A DNA stretch of 64,000 nt, taken from Bacillus sp. es.034. Lineage in GTDB: Bacteria > Bacillota > Bacilli > Bacillales > Bacillaceae_B. Position 1 is the stretch's first letter, and every line of letters starts with the position of its first letter. This document shows, piece by piece, positions 57,106 to 64,000 of the stretch. The position numbers and the translations under genes were made by a program. Below the pieces are notes generated by a model, which searched no databases, was not told where the DNA came from, and saw only the letters and a program-made list of their open reading frames with translations. The DNA is taken from the NCBI RefSeq assembly GCF_002563655.1, contig NZ_PDIY01000001.1, positions 2,330,001-2,394,000 on the forward strand. The letters run 5' to 3'.

Positions 57106-58938
57106 ATGAACCGTGAAGAGAAATTAGAGAGACAATCGAGAATAAGAAACTTTTCCATTATAGCTCATATCGACCATGGGAAATCTACCCTTGCCGATCG
57201 TATATTAGAAAAGACAAAGGCATTGACGGCACGTGAAATGAAAGCCCAATTACTGGATTCCATGGACCTTGAGAGAGAGCGTGGAATCACCATCAAATTG
57301 AATTCTGTTCAATTAAAGTATCAGGCAAAGGATGGGGAAGAATATATCTTCCATCTGATCGATACACCGGGGCACGTAGACTTTACATACGAAGTATCCC
57401 GAAGTTTAGCGGCTTGTGAGGGAGCTGTCCTTGTAGTGGACGCCGCTCAGGGGATTGAAGCCCAGACCCTTGCAAACGTGTATCTTGCTTTGGATAATAA
57501 CTTGGAAATCCTGCCAGTCATCAACAAAATCGACCTTCCTGCAGCCGATCCCGAGAGAGTTCGTCAGGAAGTGGAAGATGTCATCGGTCTTGATGCATCT
57601 GAAGCGGTCCTTGCATCCGCCAAAGCCGGAATCGGTATTGAAGAGATCCTTGAGCAGGTGGTTGAAAAGGTGCCGGCTCCAGAAGGGGATCCCGATGCAC
57701 CATTAAAAGCCCTTATCTTTGACTCTTTATATGACGCCTACCGTGGAGTCGTTGCCTACATCCGTGTGATGGATGGAAGCGTCAAAGTAGGGGATAAGGT
57801 CCGCATGATGGCGACAGGGAAAGAGTTTGAAGTGACCGAGATCGGCGTCTTCACTCCGAAAGCGACGGGTCAGAAGGAATTAACGGTCGGGGATGTTGGA
57901 TATTTGACTGCAGCGATCAAGAACGTTGGAGACACCCGTGTAGGGGATACCATCACCCTTGCTAATAATCCTGCACAGGAAGCATTGCCTGGTTATCGCC
58001 GAATGAACCCAATGGTTTATTGCGGTCTATATCCGATTGATTCAAATCGCTATAACGATTTGAGAGAAGCGCTTGAAAAGCTTGAATTAAATGACTCTGC
58101 CCTTCAATTCGAGCCTGAAACTTCACAGGCATTAGGGTTTGGATTCCGTTGTGGATTCCTGGGCCTTCTTCATATGGAGATCATTCAGGAACGTATCGAA
58201 CGGGAATTCAAAATCGACCTGATCACGACGGCACCAAGCGTTATCTATCATGTGAAATTGACGGACGGTGAAGAAGTGAAAGTGGATAACCCATCCATGA
58301 TGCCTGATCCACAAAGGGTCGATCATGTTGAAGAACCTTATGTCAAAGCAACGATCATGGTTCCGAACGACTATGTTGGTGCCGTCATGGAGCTTTGTCA
58401 AGTAAAGCGGGGGAACTTCATCGATATGCAGTACATGGATGATACACGAGTGAATATCGTCTATGAAATCCCGCTTGCTGAAATCGTATATGATTTCTTC
58501 GATCAGTTGAAATCGAATACGAAAGGATACGCTTCATTTGATTATGAGCTGATTGGATATAAGGAATCCAAGCTTGTGAAAATGGATATCCTGCTGAACG
58601 CTGAAAATGTCGATGCCCTGAGCTTTATCGTTCACCGTGACTTTGCTTATGAACGCGGGAAGCTGATTGTTGAGAAATTAAAGGAGTTAATCCCGAGACA
58701 ACAATTCGAAGTACCCGTCCAGGCAGCGATCGGACAGAAGATTGTGGCAAGATCGACCATTAAAGCCATCCGTAAGAACGTACTGGCTAAATGTTACGGT
58801 GGGGATATCTCACGTAAACGTAAGCTTCTTGATAAACAAAAAGAAGGTAAAAAACGTATGAAGTCCGTAGGAAATGTTGAAGTTCCGCAGGAAGCCTTCA
58901 TGGCCGTCCTGAAAATGGATGATACGGATAAAAAATAA
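57106..58938 (+). CDS. lepA: elongation factor 4 (LepA)
   Basis: A 610-residue translational GTPase that binds the ribosome and affects initiation or back-translocation. G1 AHIDHGKST (~20-28), G3 DTPGHVDF (~84-91), G4 NKID (~138-141), EF-G-like domains III and V, and the LepA-specific C-terminal domain ([18 protein letters not shown]). The start ATG 57106 follows AGGAG at 11 bases; the upstream in-frame ATG 57079 would place its start before the ribosome site. Confidence 0.96.
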   Translation: MNREEKLERQSRIRNFSIIAHIDHGKSTLADRILEKTKALTAREMKAQLLDSMDLERERGITIKLNSVQLKYQAKDGEEYIFHLIDTPGHVDFTYEVSRSLAACEGAVLVVDAAQGIEAQTLANVYLALDNNLEILPVINKIDLPAADPERVRQEVEDVIGLDASEAVLASAKAGIGIEEILEQVVEKVPAPEGDPDAPLKALIFDSLYDAYRGVVAYIRVMDGSVKVGDKVRMMATGKEFEVTEIGVFTPKATGQKELTVGDVGYLTAAIKNVGDTRVGDTITLANNPAQEALPGYRRMNPMVYCGLYPIDSNRYNDLREALEKLELNDSALQFEPETSQALGFGFRCGFLGLLHMEIIQERIEREFKIDLITTAPSVIYHVKLTDGEEVKVDNPSMMPDPQRVDHVEEPYVKATIMVPNDYVGAVMELCQVKRGNFIDMQYMDDTRVNIVYEIPLAEIVYDFFDQLKSNTKGYASFDYELIGYKESKLVKMDILLNAENVDALSFIVHRDFAYERGKLIVEKLKELIPRQQFEVPVQAAIGQKIVARSTIKAIRKNVLAKCYGGDISRKRKLLDKQKEGKKRMKSVGNVEVPQEAFMAVLKMDDTDKK

Positions 58939-58951
58939 TCGTCATGCAGAT

Positions 58952-58998
58952 AAAGGGGGAAAGTGGCTTGTATTTCAAGCACAGCTTACCCCCTTTTC
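58952..58998 (+). terminator. hairpin between lepA and hemW
   Basis: AAAGGGGG pairs with CCCCCTTT, and an inner GCTTG pairs with CAAGC; followed by TCTC. May terminate or attenuate lepA transcription upstream of hemW. Confidence 0.65.
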
Positions 58999-59028
58999 TC
59001 TATGAATGCCCCCAAAGGAGGGATAATC

Positions 59029-60159
59029 TTGGTTAAATCAGCTTATATTCATATTCCTTTTTGTGAACATATCTGCCACTATTGTGATTTTAATAAAGTT
59101 TTCCTGGAAGGCCAGCCTGTAAATGAATACTTATCCAGTCTAGGTCAGGAAATGAAACATAGAGTCTCAGCTTCTGAGAAACTGGATACCATCTTTGTCG
59201 GAGGTGGTACGCCTACATCATTGGATGCTAGCCAGCTCGATACGCTGTGTGAATCCATCACGACCCATTTGCCCTTTGAAAAGGGTGAATTCACCTTCGA
59301 AGCAAACCCAGGTGATCTAACACAAGATAAACTTCGTGTGTTAAAGGATCACGGTGTGAACCGGTTGAGCTTCGGGGTTCAATCCTTCAATGATGAACTG
59401 TTGAAAGGAATCGGTCGTACCCACAAAAGCGAAGATGTATATACGTCAGTAGAAAACGCTCATAAAGTGGGATTCTCAAACATCAGCATCGATTTGATTT
59501 ATAGTCTTCCAAGGCAAACGGAAGAAGATTTTCAGGATACACTAACAAAAGCCCTTGATCTGGATCTTCCTCATTACTCAGCCTACTCACTCATCGTGGA
59601 GCCGAAAACGGTTTTCTATAATTTGATGAGAAAAGGTAAGTTGTCACTGCCGTCACAGGATCAGGAAGCAGCCATGTATGAGATCTTGATCGAAACGATG
59701 GAGAAGTATGGGATCAATCAATATGAGATCAGTAACTTTGCCAAACCGGGATTTGAAAGCAAACACAATCTCGTATACTGGGACAATAATGAATATTATG
59801 GTTTAGGAGCAGGTGCACACGGATATATAAACGGAGTACGTTATTCCAACTACGGACCGCTCAAAAAATACATGGACCCGATTACAGAAGGTTCCCTCCC
59901 GACCATCCAGGAGCATCCAGTCACCAAAGCCGAAATGATGGAAGAAGAAATGTTCCTTGGGTTGCGTAAAGTCGAAGGCGTAAGTAAAACCATATTCCAA
60001 CAAAAATTCGGATCCAGCATAGAATCCGTCTTTGGCCCATCCATCGAAGAAATGGAAAAGCGAGGACTACTTTCGGTAAATGATGAGAGAATAGCACTGA
60101 CAAAACAGGGCCGCTTCCTAGGGAACGAAGTATTTCAATCATTCCTGGGTGTAATTTAA
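59029..60159 (+). CDS. hemW: radical SAM heme chaperone HemW
   Basis: A 376-residue radical SAM protein. The cluster motif CEHICHYC (C-x3-C-x2-C, ~10-17) lacks the extra upstream cysteine of true coproporphyrinogen dehydrogenase HemN, and the HNLVYW motif typical of HemW is present (~245). It binds heme and hands it to respiratory proteins. The start is TTG 59029 with AAAGGAGGG six bases upstream; ATG codons further up lie in the hairpin region. Often annotated hemN in Bacillus. Confidence 0.92.
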   Translation: MVKSAYIHIPFCEHICHYCDFNKVFLEGQPVNEYLSSLGQEMKHRVSASEKLDTIFVGGGTPTSLDASQLDTLCESITTHLPFEKGEFTFEANPGDLTQDKLRVLKDHGVNRLSFGVQSFNDELLKGIGRTHKSEDVYTSVENAHKVGFSNISIDLIYSLPRQTEEDFQDTLTKALDLDLPHYSAYSLIVEPKTVFYNLMRKGKLSLPSQDQEAAMYEILIETMEKYGINQYEISNFAKPGFESKHNLVYWDNNEYYGLGAGAHGYINGVRYSNYGPLKKYMDPITEGSLPTIQEHPVTKAEMMEEEMFLGLRKVEGVSKTIFQQKFGSSIESVFGPSIEEMEKRGLLSVNDERIALTKQGRFLGNEVFQSFLGVI

Positions 60160-60177
60160 TTGCTTCAATCTAATATA

Positions 60178-60206
60178 TTGACATCCCTTTACTGATTTGA
60201 TAATTT
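60178..60206 (+). promoter_or_regulatory. sigma-A promoter of hrcA-grpE-dnaK
   Basis: TTGACA (60178-60183), 17 bases, TAATTT (60201-60206). The CIRCE operator begins about five bases after the predicted start. Confidence 0.75.
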
Positions 60207-60217
60207 ATTAATTAGAT

Positions 60218-60244
60218 TTAGCACTCATCTTAGTAGAGTGCTAA
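60218..60244 (+). promoter_or_regulatory. CIRCE operator (HrcA site)
   Basis: Perfect arms TTAGCACTC (60218-60226) and GAGTGCTAA (60236-60244) with a nine-base spacer, 12 bases upstream of hrcA. HrcA, helped by GroEL, represses class I heat-shock genes here. Confidence 0.97.
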
Positions 60245-60256
60245 CAGGGGTGATGA

Positions 60257-61294
60257 ATGTTGTTAACAGATCGACAACTTCTAATTCTTCAAGTGATCAT
60301 TGATGATTTTATTCTTTCTGCCCAGCCTGTCGGTTCGAGGAGCTTGTCTAAAAAAGATGAGATCTCATTCAGTTCAGCTACGATCCGGAATGAAATGGCA
60401 GATCTTGAGGATTTGGGCTTTATAGAAAAAACCCACACATCCTCAGGACGCGTACCGTCAGAAAAGGGCTATCGATACTATGTGGATCACTTGCTTTCTC
60501 CACAGAAATTAAAGAAGAATGATGTGCATGCACTTCGCTCCATCTTTACCGAGCGCATGTATGAATTGGAGAAAGTGGTTCAGAAATCGGCGAAGATTCT
60601 TTCAGAGCTGACCAATTATACAACGATTGTATTAGGGCCTGATTTAAAGGAAAACAAGCTGAAGAAAATTCAACTGATTCCTCTCAACAAAGATACGGCC
60701 ATTGCCATCATCGTCACAGATAACGGACATGTTGAAAATAAACTGTTCCATATTCCGCCGACAATGGATGCATCAGAGCTTGAAAAGCTTGTTCACATAT
60801 TAAATGACCGCTTGACGGGTGTTCCGATCAGTGAGTTGAACGATAAAATCTTTAAAGAAGTTGCTCTTTTACTGAAAGAGCATATACAGAATTATGATTT
60901 TATCCTCCACTCCCTAACGGACTCCTTTAATCCAACGGTCACGGATAAGCTGTTCTTTGGAGGAAAGACCAATATCCTGAATCAGCCTGAATTCAATGAT
61001 GTACAAAAGGTCCGCATGCTTCTTGAAATGATCGAACAGGAAGAGAGTATTTATAACCTGATCCGCCCATCTGCCACAGGGGTGAACATCAAGATCGGGA
61101 AAGAAAACGATCATCTTGCTATGGAGAATTGCAGTCTCATAACCGCTACTTATTCGATTGGCAAAGAACAATTAGGTTCCATTGCGATCATCGGGCCTAC
61201 CCGGATGGAGTATTCCCGTGTCGTCAGTTTACTTAATTTCTTCTCAAACGATATGTCCAAGGTTCTGACGAAGCTGTATCAAAGTGGGGATTAG
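60257..61294 (+). CDS. hrcA: heat-inducible transcription repressor HrcA
   Basis: A 345-residue repressor. It has an N-terminal winged helix ([52 protein letters not shown]), a GAF-like dimerisation domain and the inserted domain. It autoregulates through the CIRCE just upstream and is reactivated by GroEL. GGGGTGATGA precedes ATG 60257; TTG 60260 is an alternative. Confidence 0.96.
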   Translation: MLLTDRQLLILQVIIDDFILSAQPVGSRSLSKKDEISFSSATIRNEMADLEDLGFIEKTHTSSGRVPSEKGYRYYVDHLLSPQKLKKNDVHALRSIFTERMYELEKVVQKSAKILSELTNYTTIVLGPDLKENKLKKIQLIPLNKDTAIAIIVTDNGHVENKLFHIPPTMDASELEKLVHILNDRLTGVPISELNDKIFKEVALLLKEHIQNYDFILHSLTDSFNPTVTDKLFFGGKTNILNQPEFNDVQKVRMLLEMIEQEESIYNLIRPSATGVNIKIGKENDHLAMENCSLITATYSIGKEQLGSIAIIGPTRMEYSRVVSLLNFFSNDMSKVLTKLYQSGD

Positions 61295-61401
61295 TGGACA
61301 TATTGTATAAAGGAAAATAAGGCCCTGGAAGTGCGTCTGAACAGACGTTTGGACCTATATACGAGCGTTTTTAGGATCACATTTTTAAGGAGGTGAATGT
61401 T

Positions 61402-61968
61402 ATGTCTGAAGAAACGAAACAAGAGAAGCAGGAAGCGAAAGAGGAAAAAGGCGAAGTGTTGGAAGAAGTATTCGCTGAAGAACCTCAAGCTGAGGAAGTG
61501 CTTGAAGAGCAGCAAGAATCAGATGAGCTTTCACAATTAGAGGAAAAGCTGAATGAGTCTGAAAATCGTTATCTTCGTTTAAGAGCCGATTTTGATAATT
61601 TCCGCCGTCGCATTAACGTGGAAAATGAATCAAAGGAAAAATATCGTGCTCAAGGACTGATTACGGAACTATTACCGGCACTGGATAATTTCGAACGTGC
61701 CTTGAATATAGAAGCTGATAATGAGCAAACGAAACAACTGCTTCAAGGAATGGAAATGGTTCACAGAAGTCTTGTGGAAGCCCTTAAGAAAGAGGGAGTG
61801 GAACCAATTGAAGCGGTAGGTCAGGAGTTTGACCCTCATATGCATCAAGCTGTCATGCAGGTGGAAGATGAAAACTACGATAGTAATATCGTCGTTGAGG
61901 AATTCCAAAAGGGATACAAACTGAAAGACAGAGTAATTCGTCCTTCCATGGTGAAGGTCAGTCAATAA
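61402..61968 (+). CDS. grpE: nucleotide exchange factor GrpE
   Basis: A 188-residue DnaK co-chaperone. A very acidic Glu/Gln-rich N-terminus (~1-50), a long dimerising coiled coil ([28 protein letters not shown]), and a beta-wing (~130-188; [21 protein letters not shown]). It releases ADP from DnaK. AAGGAGGTG precedes ATG 61402 (GTG 61393 overlaps it). A 107-base gap after hrcA has no clear terminator. Confidence 0.96.
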   Translation: MSEETKQEKQEAKEEKGEVLEEVFAEEPQAEEVLEEQQESDELSQLEEKLNESENRYLRLRADFDNFRRRINVENESKEKYRAQGLITELLPALDNFERALNIEADNEQTKQLLQGMEMVHRSLVEALKKEGVEPIEAVGQEFDPHMHQAVMQVEDENYDSNIVVEEFQKGYKLKDRVIRPSMVKVSQ

Positions 61969-63837
<1,869 letters not shown>

Positions 63838-63853
63838 TCAGGTGTAAACGAAC

Positions 63854-63895
63854 GAAAAAGTCAAAGTCAGGGCGGTTCTTGGCTTTGACTTTTTC
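63854..63895 (+). terminator. hairpin between dnaK and the next gene
   Basis: Perfect 13-bp arms GAAAAAGTCAAAG and CTTTGACTTTTTC with a 16-base loop; partial terminator as known between dnaK and dnaJ in Bacillus. Confidence 0.75.
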
Positions 63896-63957
63896 TATGA
63901 TTGAATGAAACCTTCAATCAACAGACACAAACTAATGTAAGGAATGTTGAGTTTTTA

Positions 63958-63987
63958 TTGATAATAGTCAAAGCTCAATGTTAAAAT
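63958..63987 (+). promoter_or_regulatory. candidate promoter of the following gene (probably dnaJ)
   Basis: TTGATA (63958-63963), 18 bases, TAAAAT (63982-63987), 13 bases before the window ends. The gene itself is outside; dnaJ is expected from conserved order. Confidence 0.5.
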
Positions 63988-64000
63988 AACCTTTATGCAA

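Overview
The window is chromosomal core DNA from a low-to-moderate G+C, endospore-forming, competence-gene-bearing Bacillota of the family Bacillaceae. Evidence is the set of sporulation genes (uninterrupted sigK, spoIIP, gpr, sda, a YjcZ-type peptide, yrzI), the comE locus, T-box leaders, CIRCE, and gene order closely matching the Bacillus subtilis yrvJ-dnaK segment. A genus such as Rossellomorea or a close relative is only an impression from protein resemblance.

Layout: (1) 1-5.5 kb: 5' part of an SH3-domain wall amidase (minus strand), yrzK, a His-type T-box leader, hisS-aspS, a 6S RNA gene and tcdA. (2) 5.6-9.4 kb: a five-gene ABC-exporter operon with its own YtrA-type GntR repressor and a strong palindromic operator over the promoter. 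(3) 9.4-11.6 kb, minus strand: tgl (spore transglutaminase) and rarA. (4) 11.7-17.8 kb: cymR, cysteine desulfurase, mnmA, a TPR protein, recD2. (5) 17.8-19.5 kb: bioY-bioB behind a BirA-type operator, in the place where B. subtilis carries yrrD-glnQHMP. (6) 19.7-33.7 kb: two tiny proteins, yrrI, T-box-alaS, yrzL-ruvX-yrzB, mltG, yrrM, the tRNA hydroxylation pair yrrN-yrrO, udk, greA, pbpI, yrrS. (7) 33.7-38 kb: yrzA, then the methionine-to-cysteine operon yrrT-mtnN-mccA-mccB-yrhC, preceded by a CymR-like site and containing an unexplained structured attenuator-like RNA between mtnN and mccA. (8) 38-41.5 kb: an accessory-looking stretch with tandem structured repeats, several very short ORFs, sigK, pssA and sda with DnaA boxes. 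(9) 41.7-56.3 kb: yqeGH-aroE-yhbY-nadD-yqeK-rsfS-yqeM, comER/comEABC, yqzM, holA, rpsT, gpr, spoIIP, yqxA. (10) 56.3-57.0 kb: a gene-free composite repeat with imperfect terminal inverted repeats. (11) 57.1-64 kb: lepA, hemW and the heat-shock operon hrcA-grpE-dnaK; the window ends in the leader of the next gene, probably dnaJ.

How they work together: cymR, the desulfurase/MnmA pair and the mccAB operon form a cysteine/sulfur theme (supply, sensing, and use in tRNA thiolation). A second theme is tRNA and translation quality (hisS, aspS, alaS, tcdA, mnmA, trhP-like yrrN/O, rsfS, yqeH, lepA). A third is the sporulation cell cycle (sda, sigK, spoIIP, gpr, tgl). No prophage, transposase gene, CRISPR array, tRNA or rRNA gene was seen. 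The best candidates for something undescribed are a free-standing small transcription unit encoding a 26-residue Cys-containing peptide (38.31-38.52 kb), the structured mtnN-mccA intergenic RNA (35.47-35.57 kb), and the composite repeat at 56.35-56.98 kb. Everything else is ordinary Bacillaceae core genome.
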